Source of the DNA: Pseudomonas sp. KU43P | Lineage (GTDB): Bacteria; Pseudomonadota; Gammaproteobacteria; Pseudomonadales; Pseudomonadaceae | Direction: 5' to 3' | Assembly: GCF_033095865.1 (NCBI RefSeq) | Contig: NZ_AP019365.1 | Coordinates: forward strand, 3,941,501-4,005,500 | DNA length: 64,000 bases | Part shown: one piece after another, positions 45,169-53,836 of the stretch | How positions within the stretch are numbered: the stretch's first letter is position 1 | How the letters are laid out: every line of letters starts with the position of its first letter | Made by a program: the position numbers and the translations under genes | The notes under the pieces: model-generated | The model's input: only the letters and a program-made list of their open reading frames with translations | Databases searched by the model: none | What the model was told of the DNA's origin: nothing

Positions 45169-46245
45169 ATGGCTGATTTACCGATCGATGACCTTAACGT
45201 TGCCTCCAACGAGACCTTGATCACCCCCGATCAGCTCAAGAAGGAAATCCCCCTCAGCGCCAAGGCCCTGCAGACCGTGACTGCCGGGCGCCAAGTGGTG
45301 CGCAACATTCTTGACGGCAAGGACCATCGCCTGTTCGTGGTGGTCGGCCCTTGCTCGATCCACGACATCAAGGCGGCGCACGAATATGCCGATCGCCTGA
45401 AGGTGCTGGCCGAGGAAGTGTCCGACACGCTGTACCTGGTCATGCGCGTGTACTTCGAGAAGCCGCGTACCACCGTCGGCTGGAAAGGCCTGATCAACGA
45501 CCCGTACCTGGATGACTCGTTCAAGATCCAGGACGGCCTGCACATCGGCCGCCAACTGCTGCTGGACCTGGCCGAAAAAGGCCTGCCGACCGCCACCGAA
45601 GCGCTCGACCCGATTTCCCCGCAGTACCTGCAGGACCTGATCAGCTGGTCGGCCATCGGCGCCCGCACCACCGAATCCCAGACCCACCGTGAAATGGCCT
45701 CGGGCCTTTCTTCGGCAGTCGGCTTCAAGAACGGCACCGATGGCGGCCTGACCGTGGCGATCAACGCCCTGCAGTCGGTGTCCAAGCCTCACCGCTTCCT
45801 GGGCATCAACCAGGAAGGCGGCGTGTCCATCGTCACCACCAAGGGCAACCCGTACGGCCATGTGGTGCTGCGCGGCGGCAACGGCAAGCCGAACTACGAC
45901 TCGGTCAGCGTCGCCCTGTGCGAGCAGGATCTGGCCAAGGCCAAGATCAAGCCCAACATCATGGTCGACTGCAGCCACGCCAACTCCAACAAGGATCCGG
46001 CACTGCAGCCATTGGTGATGGAGAACGTCGCCAACCAGATCCTCGAAGGCAACCAGTCGATCATCGGCCTGATGGTCGAAAGCCACCTGAACTGGGGCTG
46101 CCAGTCGATTCCGAAGAATCTGGACGAACTGCAGTACGGCGTTTCGATCACCGATGCCTGCATCGACTGGTCGGCCACCGAAAAAACCCTGCGCAGCATG
46201 CACGCCAAGCTCAAGGATGTACTGCCAAAGCGTCAGCGCGGCTAA
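45169..46245 (+). CDS. aroF: 3-deoxy-7-phosphoheptulonate synthase, class I
   Basis: 358 residues from ATG 45169 (MADLPIDDLNVAS); the frame from 45130 adds 13 residues without support. Class I DAHP synthase blocks are clear: VVGPCSIHD, MRVYFEKPRTTVGWKG, GARTTESQTHREMASG and VDCSHANSNKDP. It joins phosphoenolpyruvate and erythrose 4-phosphate, the first step of the shikimate pathway. Which aromatic amino acid feeds back on this isozyme cannot be told from sequence with certainty; aroF is the likely symbol. Confidence 0.92.
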   Translation: MADLPIDDLNVASNETLITPDQLKKEIPLSAKALQTVTAGRQVVRNILDGKDHRLFVVVGPCSIHDIKAAHEYADRLKVLAEEVSDTLYLVMRVYFEKPRTTVGWKGLINDPYLDDSFKIQDGLHIGRQLLLDLAEKGLPTATEALDPISPQYLQDLISWSAIGARTTESQTHREMASGLSSAVGFKNGTDGGLTVAINALQSVSKPHRFLGINQEGGVSIVTTKGNPYGHVVLRGGNGKPNYDSVSVALCEQDLAKAKIKPNIMVDCSHANSNKDPALQPLVMENVANQILEGNQSIIGLMVESHLNWGCQSIPKNLDELQYGVSITDACIDWSATEKTLRSMHAKLKDVLPKRQRG

Positions 46246-46246
46246 T

Positions 46247-46304
46247 AAAAAAGCAGGGCCGCTTCACCCCCATCGCCTGGGGGTGAAGCGGCCCTGCTTT
46301 TTTT
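46247..46304. terminator. Bidirectional terminator between aroF and the acetyltransferase gene
   Basis: AAAAAAGCAGGGCCGCTTCA and its complement form a perfect stem of about 25 pairs with a seven-base loop, flanked by A and T runs. It can terminate both converging genes. Confidence 0.93.
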
Positions 46305-46310
46305 AATGCG

Positions 46311-46592
46311 TCAGGCCTTGCTCGAATGGCGCTGCTGGCGCTCCATGTAGCGCTCCACATACGAGCAGGACGGAATCACCGTGTAACCCATCTGATCAGC
46401 GTACTCCAGGGCCTTCTCGGTCAGTGCGGCAGCGATGCCGCGGCCGCGCAGGGCGTTGGGCACGAAGGTGCGATAGATGTCCAGCGTCTGCTTTCCCAAG
46501 TCCATGTACGTCAGGTAGGCACGATGACCGTCCACGTTGGTCTCGAACTGATGACCGGCCTGGTCATGGTGGATGGTCAGCGCTTCACTCAT
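46311..46592 (-). CDS. Small GNAT-fold N-acetyltransferase (YidJ-like)
   Basis: 93 residues from ATG 46592, with GAGGAG 5 bases upstream. It belongs to the minimal GCN5-related group: acetyl-CoA-binding signature VPNALRGRGIAAALTEKAL, with PSCSYVERYMER at the end. The function of this group is not established; the substrate is unknown. Confidence 0.82.
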   Translation of the reverse strand: MSEALTIHHDQAGHQFETNVDGHRAYLTYMDLGKQTLDIYRTFVPNALRGRGIAAALTEKALEYADQMGYTVIPSCSYVERYMERQQRHSSKA

Positions 46593-47098
46593 CACTACTC
46601 CTCGCAGGTCTTTTCGGCAGACCCTTACCTTAACCGATGGTGGTTTATCCGGCGGAGGAACCTCTACGCCACCTCTTGCCCCTTGGACCGCACGCCCATT
46701 GCAATGGTTCTGCCGGCCGGGCCCCCAAATAGTAGGCGCGGCACCCGCTATTGCTCAAGCTGCTAGCGCTTAAAAAGTAGCAGACCGGCGCCTTGCAGGT
46801 GACGCCCTGCCTGGCCCGCAACAGCAGCCGGATGTTCTAGGGGTTAAGACGACGAGGGACAGTTAAAGTCACCGTTAGTTCACAAAAAAGTTCCTGTTCT
46901 ACAATCGCTTGCGGCCGCTACACGGTTTTTTCACAAAACCTCTGCAAATCTTGTCGGCCACCCCTAGAGCAACATTTTTTTTGCAGTTCTTGCGCTCAGT
47001 CAGTTTACTTACTACAAGTAATGGGTACTATGTACGCCGGCCAGTTTCTCTTTTCCGAGAGATGGCTATTTAATAGAAAGTCCTTGAAGGGGAACACG
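46593..47098. other. 506-base intergenic region upstream of oprI
   Basis: No coding region is convincing here. An imperfect hairpin CTGCTA...TAGCAG lies at 46761-46784. The stretch from about 46850 is AT-rich and contains a good -10 box TACAAT (46900-46905) without clear -35, and the candidate oprI promoter further on. The region could also encode a small RNA, but I see no terminator to support one. Confidence 0.5.
46990..47018 (+). promoter_or_regulatory. Candidate oprI promoter
   Basis: -35 TTGCGC, 17-base spacer, -10 TACAAG, about 75 bases before the oprI start codon. Confidence 0.4.
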
Positions 47099-47350
47099 AT
47101 GAACAACGTTCTGAAATTCTCTGCTCTGGCTCTGGCCGCAGTTCTGGCTACCGGTTGCAGCAGCGTATCTAAAGAAACCGAAGCTCGTCTGACTGCGACT
47201 GAAGACGCAGCAGCTCGCGCTCAAGCCCGTGCCGATGAAGCCTACCGTAAGGCTGATGACGCTCTGGCAGCCGCTCAGAAGGCTCAGCAGACCGCTGACG
47301 AAGCCAACGAGCGCGCTCTGCGTATGCTGGACAAAGCCAGCCGCAAGTAA
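47099..47350 (+). CDS. oprI: Major outer-membrane lipoprotein I
   Basis: 83 residues from ATG 47099, exactly the length of OprI, with AAGGGG upstream. The lipoprotein signal peptide ends in the lipobox LATGC, then [11 protein letters not shown], followed by an alanine-rich coiled coil and the C-terminal lysine (ASRK) that can be linked to peptidoglycan. Functional counterpart of the Braun lipoprotein. Codon use is strongly biased, as expected for an abundant protein. It ends at a terminator and is followed by a convergent L,D-transpeptidase gene. Confidence 0.96.
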   Translation: MNNVLKFSALALAAVLATGCSSVSKETEARLTATEDAAARAQARADEAYRKADDALAAAQKAQQTADEANERALRMLDKASRK

Positions 47351-47371
47351 TAATCCTCACGGATTGTTGAG

Positions 47372-47401
47372 AAGCCGACCCACTTGTGGGTCGGCTTTTT
47401 T
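47372..47401 (+). terminator. Rho-independent terminator of oprI
   Basis: AAGCCGACCCA-CTTG-TGGGTCGGCTTTTTT, an 11-pair stem with T run, 22 bases after the stop codon. Confidence 0.93.
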
Positions 47402-47432
47402 ATTGCCTCGGCAAACGCACCGAACGGATAGC

Positions 47433-47470
47433 AAAAGGCCTGGCCCAGACGTTTAGCCTGGGGCCAGGCC
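47433..47470 (-). terminator. Terminator of the L,D-transpeptidase gene
   Basis: On the minus strand GGCCTGGCCCC and GGGCCAGGCC form the stem, followed by TTTTGC. The T run is short. Confidence 0.65.
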
Positions 47471-47482
47471 CTCGAGTTCACG

Positions 47483-48460
47483 CTACTGCAGCTCTGGCGG
47501 AATGCTCGATACCATGGGTGCAGCGCCCTGGTTTGTAACCGGTACGGCGATCTCCACCGGCATGCCATCTTCTGCGGCAACCACATCACGCACCATGTCC
47601 CAGTTCATGCGCAGGTTGTTGGCCAGGTCTTCACGCTTGAGCAGTGCGTTGATCACCGCCGTATGCTTGTCGACCACCGACGGGTTGCCGTGATCGTCCA
47701 ACGGCGTGTGCGCCTCCAGATAAACCTTGCCACCACTGATGCCGAACTTGTACGGCTCGTTGATGATACGCACCGGAGTTCCCACCGGCACCATCTTCGA
47801 CAGTTCGAGAACGTTGTTGTTGAGCATCCGGAAGCAACCATGGCTGGTACGCATGCCAATACCGAACTTCTTGTTCGAACCATGGATCAGGTAACCCGGC
47901 ACCCCCAGGGTGAACTTGAACGGACCCAGCGGGTTGTCCGGGCCGGCCGGCACCACAGTGGGCAGGATGTCACCGTCGGCCGCATGCTCGGCACGGATCG
48001 AAGCGGGCGGCGTCCAGGTCGGGTTCGGGGTTTTGGCGGTGATCTTGGTGCTGGCGACAGGCGAACCCCAACCTTCACGACCGATGCCCAGCGGGAAGGT
48101 ATGCACCACGTTCTGCCCTTTCGGGAAGTAGTACAGGCGGTATTCGGCCAGGTTGATGACGATGCCTTCACGCGGGCCCGGCGGCAGGATGTAGCGGGTC
48201 GGCAGGATGATTTCGGTACCCGCACCCGGCAACCATGGGTCGACACCCGGGTTGGCGGCGATCATTTCCAGGTAGCCGAGGTCATTGGCGGTGCCGATGT
48301 CGGCGAAGGTGTCCTCGTACTTGGCCTTGATCACCTGTACCTGGCCAACGATGTCTTCACCGGGTGGCGGCAGGGGCAGCTCCAACGCAACGGCAGGGCC
48401 TGCTACCAGCAGGGCGGCCAGGGTCAGGCATCGGGTGACGGCGGGAAAGCGCGGCAACAT
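47483..48460 (-). CDS. L,D-transpeptidase (YkuD family)
   Basis: A 325-residue exported enzyme: signal peptide to AVALE, a LysM-like segment (about 40-88) and a YkuD catalytic domain with HGSNKKFG (H193) and SHGCFRM (H207, nucleophile C209). Such enzymes make 3-3 peptidoglycan cross-links or attach Braun-type lipoproteins through their C-terminal lysine. Its gene faces oprI, which encodes just such a lipoprotein, so linking OprI to the wall is a fair hypothesis. Confidence 0.9.
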   Translation of the reverse strand: MLPRFPAVTRCLTLAALLVAGPAVALELPLPPPGEDIVGQVQVIKAKYEDTFADIGTANDLGYLEMIAANPGVDPWLPGAGTEIILPTRYILPPGPREGIVINLAEYRLYYFPKGQNVVHTFPLGIGREGWGSPVASTKITAKTPNPTWTPPASIRAEHAADGDILPTVVPAGPDNPLGPFKFTLGVPGYLIHGSNKKFGIGMRTSHGCFRMLNNNVLELSKMVPVGTPVRIINEPYKFGISGGKVYLEAHTPLDDHGNPSVVDKHTAVINALLKREDLANNLRMNWDMVRDVVAAEDGMPVEIAVPVTNQGAAPMVSSIPPELQ

Positions 48461-48567
48461 CCGGTAAATCCTTCGAAAGGTGGGTCAAGACCAACGATTG
48501 TACACCCGCCCTGATGCAAGCGGGAGGCATCGGCGGCCTACCAAGCGTTTCAGATGATGAAAGGCGT

Positions 48568-48849
48568 TCAGAGTTCCGGCCAGATGGGGCGCATGCCGCG
48601 CCGCTGGGCATCGAGAATCGCCCGGCACAGGTCGCACAAGCGATTGTCGCGGTAGATCGAGCGTGGCACGCCCGACCAGCGTGGCTGAGCCGGCAGCAGG
48701 CCACCACACAGCGTGCGATCGACCGGCACGCCCAGCTCGAGCTGGCGGGCCACCAGGTGGACGCGAATTTCCTGGCAAGCGAACAGGTCGAGCTGCTCAT
48801 CGGGCTCGATCAGTTGGTAGGCAAACAAGGACCAGGCAGGGCGCGGCAT
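48568..48849 (-). CDS. Small conserved-looking hypothetical protein with cysteine pairs
   Basis: 93 residues from ATG 48849 (MPRPAWSLFAYQLIEP); an alternative ATG at 48879 has no better signal. It has a hydrophobic aromatic N terminus and a C-terminal YRDNRLCDLCRAILDAQRRG with a CxxC pair that might bind metal. I do not recognise the family. It lies between tesA and the L,D-transpeptidase gene in the same direction. Confidence 0.6.
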   Translation of the reverse strand: MPRPAWSLFAYQLIEPDEQLDLFACQEIRVHLVARQLELGVPVDRTLCGGLLPAQPRWSGVPRSIYRDNRLCDLCRAILDAQRRGMRPIWPEL

Positions 48850-48907
48850 CGGGGGCTCTCGAAACGGGGGGCGCAACATTAGCCGAAAGCCGGCCCCGTT
48901 TAAAGCG

Positions 48908-49513
48908 TCACAACAAGGGTTTTATCGCCGGCCAGGCATTTTCCAGCAAGCGTTGCTGGGCCCCTTGCGCCGGGTGGATGCCATCGGCCTGCATCAGCTC
49001 CGGTACACCGCCCACGCCTTCGAGGAAGAACGGCACCAGTGGCACCTGTTTTTCCGTCGCCAGCTGCTCATACACCTTGGCGAACGCCGTGGTGTAGCGC
49101 ACGCCATAATTGGGGGGCAGGCGCATGCCCAGCAACAGCACCTTGGCACCCGCCGCCCGCGAACGCTCGATCATCGAAGCAAGATTTTGTTGCAATTGCT
49201 CTGGCGGTTGCCCGCGAAGGCCATCGTTGCCGCCTAGCTCCAGCACCACCAGGCTCGGCTTGTGCGCTGCAAGCAGCGCCGGCAGGCGCGCCTGGCCACC
49301 CGCGCTGGTATCGCCACTGATAGACGCATTGACCACCTGATCGTCGAAACCTTCGTCCTTGAGCCGGGTCTGCAACAGAGAGACCCAGCCCTGACGGGTA
49401 TCCAGGCCAAAACCGGCGCTGATACTATCGCCGACAACCAGCAGTGTTCCCGCCACCGCGCTCTGGGCCAGGCAACACAAGGCCAGACCGGCACTCAACC
49501 ACCACACTCGCAT
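48908..49513 (-). CDS. tesA: SGNH hydrolase: acyl-CoA thioesterase I / arylesterase / lysophospholipase L1
   Basis: 201 residues from ATG 49513, with GGAG 6 bases upstream. A signal peptide (to AVAG) is followed by the SGNH blocks: nucleophile S30 in VVGDSIS, the oxyanion residue N96 in GGNDG, and D177/H180 in DGIHP. Periplasmic esterase/thioesterase. The divergent gene pair on the other side is the YbbA/YbbP-like transporter, the same arrangement as in E. coli. The long frame reaching to 51226 is antisense to the transporter. Confidence 0.92.
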   Translation of the reverse strand: MRVWWLSAGLALCCLAQSAVAGTLLVVGDSISAGFGLDTRQGWVSLLQTRLKDEGFDDQVVNASISGDTSAGGQARLPALLAAHKPSLVVLELGGNDGLRGQPPEQLQQNLASMIERSRAAGAKVLLLGMRLPPNYGVRYTTAFAKVYEQLATEKQVPLVPFFLEGVGGVPELMQADGIHPAQGAQQRLLENAWPAIKPLL

Positions 49514-49523
49514 CGGATTCTCC

Positions 49524-50207
49524 ATGGGCCCCAGCATTCTCGTTGCGCAGCACCTTAGCAAAGTGGTCCCCAGCGCGGAAGGCGACCTGACCATCCTGCA
49601 CGCCCTCTCCCTCGACCTGGCACAGGGCGACAGCCTGGCCATCGTCGGCGCCTCGGGCTCGGGCAAGTCGACCCTGCTCGGGTTGCTCGCCGGGCTGGAT
49701 CGCCCCAGCGCCGGCAAGGTCATCCTCGCCGGGCACGACCTGGGCCCACTGGACGAGGACCAGCGCGCCCGCGTTCGCGCCGAGCATGTGGGCTTCGTGT
49801 TCCAGTCGTTCCAACTGCTCGACAGCCTCAACGCACTGGAAAACGTCATGCTGCCCCTGGAGCTGGACGGCCGCCGCGATGCCCGCGAACACGCCCGCAC
49901 TCTCCTCGAACGCGTCGGCCTGGGCAAACGCCTGAGCCATACCCCACGCCAACTGTCGGGCGGCGAGCAGCAGCGGGTGGCAATCGCCCGTGCGTTTGCC
50001 GCGCAACCTGATGTGCTGTTCGCCGATGAACCCACCGGCAACCTCGACAGCCACACCGGCGAGCGCATCAGCGACCTGCTGTTCGAACTGAACAAGGAGC
50101 ATGGCACCACCCTGGTACTGGTGACCCACGACGAACGCCTGGCCCGGCGTTGCCGTCGCCAGATCCGCCTGGATGCTGGCCGCCTGGTGGCGCCGGTGGA
50201 GGCCTGA
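49524..50207 (+). CDS. ybbA: ABC transporter ATP-binding protein, YbbA/LolD-like
   Basis: A 227-residue ATPase with Walker A GASGSGKS (42-49), Q-loop in FVFQSFQLL, signature LSGGEQQ (144-150), Walker B VLFADEP (164-170) and the H-loop VTHDE. Subgroup MacB/LolD. With the permease gene that overlaps its stop by one base it forms an exporter-type or mechanotransmission complex. The start at 49524 has no clear Shine-Dalgarno and lies only 10 bases from the divergent tesA start. Confidence 0.88.
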   Translation: MGPSILVAQHLSKVVPSAEGDLTILHALSLDLAQGDSLAIVGASGSGKSTLLGLLAGLDRPSAGKVILAGHDLGPLDEDQRARVRAEHVGFVFQSFQLLDSLNALENVMLPLELDGRRDAREHARTLLERVGLGKRLSHTPRQLSGGEQQRVAIARAFAAQPDVLFADEPTGNLDSHTGERISDLLFELNKEHGTTLVLVTHDERLARRCRRQIRLDAGRLVAPVEA

Positions 50208-52714
50208 TGACCCACATGCCCCTGCTCCGCCTCTGCGGCCTGGCCTTGCGCCAGTTGCTGCGGGATATTCGCGCCAGCGAAGTGCGCGTGCTGTTTTTCG
50301 CACTGCTGGTCGCCGTTGCCGCCAGCACCGCCATCGGCTATTTCGGCGCTCGCCTCAACGGTGCCATGCAACTGCGCGCCAGCGAATTCCTGGGTGCCGA
50401 CCTGGTGCTGCAGGGTAGCGCACCGGCCCGCGCCGAACAGATCGAGGCCGGCGCGGCGTTGGGGCTGCGCCACGCCCAGGTCGTGGAGTTCACCAGTGTG
50501 GTGGGCGGCGATGCCGGCATACAGCTCTCCAGCATCAAGGCCGCCGACACCGCATACCCGTTGCGCGGCCAGGTGCGCAGCGCCGCCGCGCCCTATGCCG
50601 AGGAAACCGCTGGGGGCGGCCCGGCGCCGGGTGAGGCCTGGGTCGAGCCACGGCTGCTGGCCGCGCTGGGGTTGAAGGTCGGCGACAGCATCGATGTCGG
50701 CATGAAGACCCTGCGCATGAGCCGCGTACTGACCTACGAGCCGGACCGCGCCAACAACTTCTACAGCCTTACACCTCGGGTGATGATGAACCTCGCCGAC
50801 CTGCAGGCGACAGGCGTGATCCAGCCTGGCAGCCGGGTCAGTTACCGCGACCTGTGGCGCGGCGACACCGAGGCCCTGGCCCAGTACCGCCAGGGCCTGA
50901 TCAAGGATCTCGCCGCCAATCAGCGCCTGCTGGATACCCGCGATGGCAACCGCCAGATCGGCGGCGCCCTGGGCAAGGCCGAACGGTACCTGAACATGGC
51001 CAGCCTGGTGGCGGTGCTGCTGGCGGGCGTCGCCGTGGCACTCTCGGCCAGCCGCTATGCCGCCCGCCGCCTGGATGCCAGCGCACTGCTGCGCTGCCTG
51101 GGGCTCTCGCGGCACCAGGCGCTGGGCCTGTATTGCCTGCAACTGGCCATGCTCGGGCTGGTCGCCGCACTGGCGGGTGCCGTGCTCGGCTGGCTGGCTC
51201 AACTGGCCCTGTTCCGCCTGCTGCACGGGTTGCTACCCAGTGAGGTGCCGCCGGCAGGTATCGTGCCGGCCCTGGCGGGCATCGCTACCGGCCTGGTCGC
51301 CCTCGCCGGCTTCGCCCTGCCACCGATCGCCGCCCTGGGCCAGGTGCCGCCGCTGCGAGTGCTGCGCCGCGACCTGCTGCCCGTACCGCCGAGCAGTTGG
51401 CTGGTGTATGGCGCCGCGCTGTTCGCGCTGGGCCTGATCATGTGGCGGCTGAGCCTCGACCTGCTGCTGACCTTCGCCCTGCTCGGTGGCGGCCTGCTTG
51501 CCGCGCTGCTGCTGGGCGGCCTGCTGCTGCTTGGCCTGCGCAGCCTGCGTCGGCTGCTTGCAGGCGCACCATTGACCTGGCGCCTGGGCCTGGGCCAACT
51601 GCTGCGCCACCCGATGGCGGCGGCCGGCCAGGCCCTGGCCTTCGGCCTGATTCTGCTGGCCATGGCGCTGGTTGCCTTGCTCCGTGCGGAACTGCTCGAC
51701 ACCTGGCAGGCGCAACTTCCCAAGGACGCACCCAACCATTTCGCCCTGAATATCCTGCCCGACGATCGCCATGCCTTCGCCCAGCGCCTGCATGATGTGA
51801 ATGCTGCATCGGCACCGCTGTATCCGGTAACGCCTGGCAGGCTCACCCAGATCAACGACCAGCCGGTGCGCCAGCTGGTCAGCAAGGACTCTGCAGGCGA
51901 ACGCGCGGTGCAGCGCGACCTCAGCCTCACCTGGGCGGCCGACTTGCCTGCCGGCAATGCCCTGAGTGCAGGCCAATGGTGGCGGGAATTGCCCTCAGGG
52001 GACGATATCCCGGGAGTTTCGGTGGAAGCCGAGCTGGCCGCCAGCCTGAAACTGCAGCTTGGCGATCTGCTGACGTTCGACATCGGCGGCGAGCAGCGCC
52101 AGGCCCGCGTGAGCAGCCTGCGCAGCGTGCACTGGGACAGCTTCCAACCGAACTTCTACATGATCTTCCAGCCCGGCACCCTACAAGGCCTGCCGACCAC
52201 CTACCTCACCAGCTTTTACCTCGCAGCAGGGCATGATCTGGACGTGGTGGCACTGTCGCGGGCCTTCCCGGCAGTCACCATCCTGCAGGTCGATGCCTTG
52301 CTGGAGCAACTGCGCAGCATCCTTGCCCAGGTCACCCTGGCAGTCGAGTACGTGCTGTTGTTCGTACTGGCAGCGGGGCTGGCTGTGCTGTTCGCCGGGT
52401 TGCAGGCGACGCTGGATGAGCGAATTCGCCAAGGCGCCTTGCTGCGCGCCCTCGGCGCGGCAAGGCCGCTGCTGGTAAAGGCACGACGCATTGAGTTCGG
52501 GCTACTGGGGGCGGCCAGTGGTGCTTTGGCTGCAGTGGGCTGCGAGCTGATTACCCTGGTGCTGTATCGCTATGCGTTCGACTTGCAGTGGAGCCCGCAT
52601 CCTTGGCTGCTGGTGCTACCGGTGGTCGGGGCGCTGCTGGTGGGCGGGGCTGGGGTGCTGGGGACGCGCCGGGCACTGAATGCGAGCCCGCTGGCGGTAT
52701 TGCGGGAAGGATAG
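50207..52714 (+). CDS. ybbP: ABC transporter permease, YbbP family (FtsX-like)
   Basis: An 835-residue inner-membrane protein with an N-terminal helix (about 28-50), a large periplasmic domain, FtsX-type helices near 265-400, further helices at about 405-490, a second periplasmic domain and a final FtsX block (about 720-835, ending SPLAVLREG). The size and duplicated FtsX halves are those of YbbP. Substrate unknown; the link to tesA suggests lipids. ATG 50207 overlaps the ATPase stop (TGATG). Confidence 0.87.
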   Translation: MTHMPLLRLCGLALRQLLRDIRASEVRVLFFALLVAVAASTAIGYFGARLNGAMQLRASEFLGADLVLQGSAPARAEQIEAGAALGLRHAQVVEFTSVVGGDAGIQLSSIKAADTAYPLRGQVRSAAAPYAEETAGGGPAPGEAWVEPRLLAALGLKVGDSIDVGMKTLRMSRVLTYEPDRANNFYSLTPRVMMNLADLQATGVIQPGSRVSYRDLWRGDTEALAQYRQGLIKDLAANQRLLDTRDGNRQIGGALGKAERYLNMASLVAVLLAGVAVALSASRYAARRLDASALLRCLGLSRHQALGLYCLQLAMLGLVAALAGAVLGWLAQLALFRLLHGLLPSEVPPAGIVPALAGIATGLVALAGFALPPIAALGQVPPLRVLRRDLLPVPPSSWLVYGAALFALGLIMWRLSLDLLLTFALLGGGLLAALLLGGLLLLGLRSLRRLLAGAPLTWRLGLGQLLRHPMAAAGQALAFGLILLAMALVALLRAELLDTWQAQLPKDAPNHFALNILPDDRHAFAQRLHDVNAASAPLYPVTPGRLTQINDQPVRQLVSKDSAGERAVQRDLSLTWAADLPAGNALSAGQWWRELPSGDDIPGVSVEAELAASLKLQLGDLLTFDIGGEQRQARVSSLRSVHWDSFQPNFYMIFQPGTLQGLPTTYLTSFYLAAGHDLDVVALSRAFPAVTILQVDALLEQLRSILAQVTLAVEYVLLFVLAAGLAVLFAGLQATLDERIRQGALLRALGAARPLLVKARRIEFGLLGAASGALAAVGCELITLVLYRYAFDLQWSPHPWLLVLPVVGALLVGGAGVLGTRRALNASPLAVLREG

Positions 52715-52725
52715 TGGTGGTTTGA

Positions 52726-52810
52726 GCGGGCCTCATCGCCGGCAAGCCGGTTCCCACAGTAAGGTCAATACGCTCCCTGTGGGAGCCGGCTTGCCGGCGA
52801 TGAGGCCCGC
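52726..52810. repeat. REPIN between convergent ybbP and greB
   Basis: Arms of about 34 bases, starting GCGGGCCTCATCG, match with one mismatch. It starts 11 bases after the permease stop. Confidence 0.92.
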
Positions 52811-52825
52811 CCAGGTGGCATCACT

Positions 52826-53299
52826 TCATTGCCCATAGCTGATGCTGTTCACATACCAGGTCGCTTCACCCGTCGGCGTGTGCACCACCACCTCGTCACC
52901 CTCCTCTTTCTTGAGCAGAGCACGGGCCATGGGCGAATCGATCGATATGTAGTCGTTGCGCCCGTAAATCTCGTCATAACCGACGATGCGAAACTTCTTG
53001 GTCTCACCCTCGTCATTTTCGATCTCGACCCAGGCGCCGAAGAACACCTTGCCCTCCTGCTGCGGCGAATAGGCCACCACCTTGACGTCCTCGAGACGCT
53101 TGCGCAGGTAACGGACCCGACGGTCGATCTCGCGCAGCAGCTTCTTGTTGTACTGGTAGTCGGCATTCTCGCTGCGATCACCCAACGACGCCGCCCATGC
53201 GACTTTCTGGGTGATCTCCGGGCGATACACCCGCCACAGATGGTCCAGCTCCTTTTTCAGCGCCTCATGGCCTTGCGTGGTGATGATGTTGGTGCTCAA
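52826..53299 (-). CDS. greB: Transcription elongation factor GreB
   Basis: A 157-residue GreA/GreB-type protein. The N-terminal coiled coil with the tip acidic motif GDRSENADYQYNKKLLREID is followed by an FKBP-like C-terminal domain. The tip sequence and the WRVYRPEITQKVAWAASLGD region favour GreB over GreA. It binds the RNA polymerase secondary channel and stimulates transcript cleavage in backtracked complexes. Confidence 0.93.
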   Translation of the reverse strand: MSTNIITTQGHEALKKELDHLWRVYRPEITQKVAWAASLGDRSENADYQYNKKLLREIDRRVRYLRKRLEDVKVVAYSPQQEGKVFFGAWVEIENDEGETKKFRIVGYDEIYGRNDYISIDSPMARALLKKEEGDEVVVHTPTGEATWYVNSISYGQ

Positions 53300-53310
53300 C
53301 AGCGCGCTCC

Positions 53311-53619
53311 TCAGCGTCGGGTGATCAGGCCCTGGCGTGCGATGCGGGTGAGGTGGCCGATCACTTCGGCAGCGTCCTGTGGGGCAGGTGCCTGAATCAC
53401 GGCCAGGTCGAAACGGTCATTGCCGAACTGCTCGAGGTGGCAGGCGGTTTCCGCGAACTGGATCAGGAATGCTCGCGCCTGGCCCTTGCGCCGGGATAGG
53501 CCTTCAAGGTGCCGCAAAAGGGTAGGCTGATGGGGGCCGCCGAGCAGGATGCGCGGTGTGCGGGATGCCTGGTGGGCAGGCAATGGGCTCAGACAGACAC
53601 TGGTACGTGGGCAACTCAT
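53311..53619 (-). CDS. Hypothetical protein upstream of greB
   Basis: A 102-residue reading frame starting at ATG 53619 with GGAG 9 bases upstream, ending 11 bases before greB in the same direction. The C-terminal half (RFDLAVIQAPAPQDAAEVIGHLTRIARQ, split here as RFDLAVIQAP and DAAEVIGHLTRIARQ) has an amphipathic, protein-like pattern. The N-terminal half is basic and proline-rich. I do not recognise a family. It could be cotranscribed with greB. Confidence 0.55.
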   Translation of the reverse strand: MSCPRTSVCLSPLPAHQASRTPRILLGGPHQPTLLRHLEGLSRRKGQARAFLIQFAETACHLEQFGNDRFDLAVIQAPAPQDAAEVIGHLTRIARQGLITRR

Positions 53620-53779
53620 GGAGATTCTCTCCGCCTCGCAAATCCCGCTGGGCAGCGGTGGGAGGCGTCACCGAACCAGCGCTTTAGCGGTATTTCGGAC
53701 GACCCGTGGCAAGGGTTTTCCCGCGCCCCGCAAGTAGCTGTTTAAATCGGCGCAGGCGGTATCCTAGAGCCTTGAGCGG

Positions 53780-53810
53780 CAAGCTGCAAGTAGACCTTGA
53801 TCGCAGCTTG
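53780..53810. repeat. Short hairpin repeat CAAGCTGC...GCAGCTTG after the transglycosylase gene
   Basis: An 8-pair stem with a 15-base loop of a type often seen as a third repetitive family in pseudomonads. The rest of the 217-base gap (53620-53836) shows nothing further. Confidence 0.5.
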
Positions 53811-53836
53811 TCGGCCATGCAGGCGAGCGCGTGAAA

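Noticed and set aside
46573..46773. 66-codon frame in the oprI upstream region
   Set aside because: It overlaps the acetyltransferase start on the other strand, lacks a ribosome-binding site and has a basic, unstructured translation.
46593..46985. Possible small RNA gene upstream of oprI
   Set aside because: A -10 box and a weak hairpin are present, but there is no terminator and no resemblance to a known RNA that I can name.
49525..51226. N-terminal extension of the tesA frame to 772 codons
   Set aside because: The extension is antisense to ybbA and ybbP; a signal peptide and Shine-Dalgarno place the true start at 49513.
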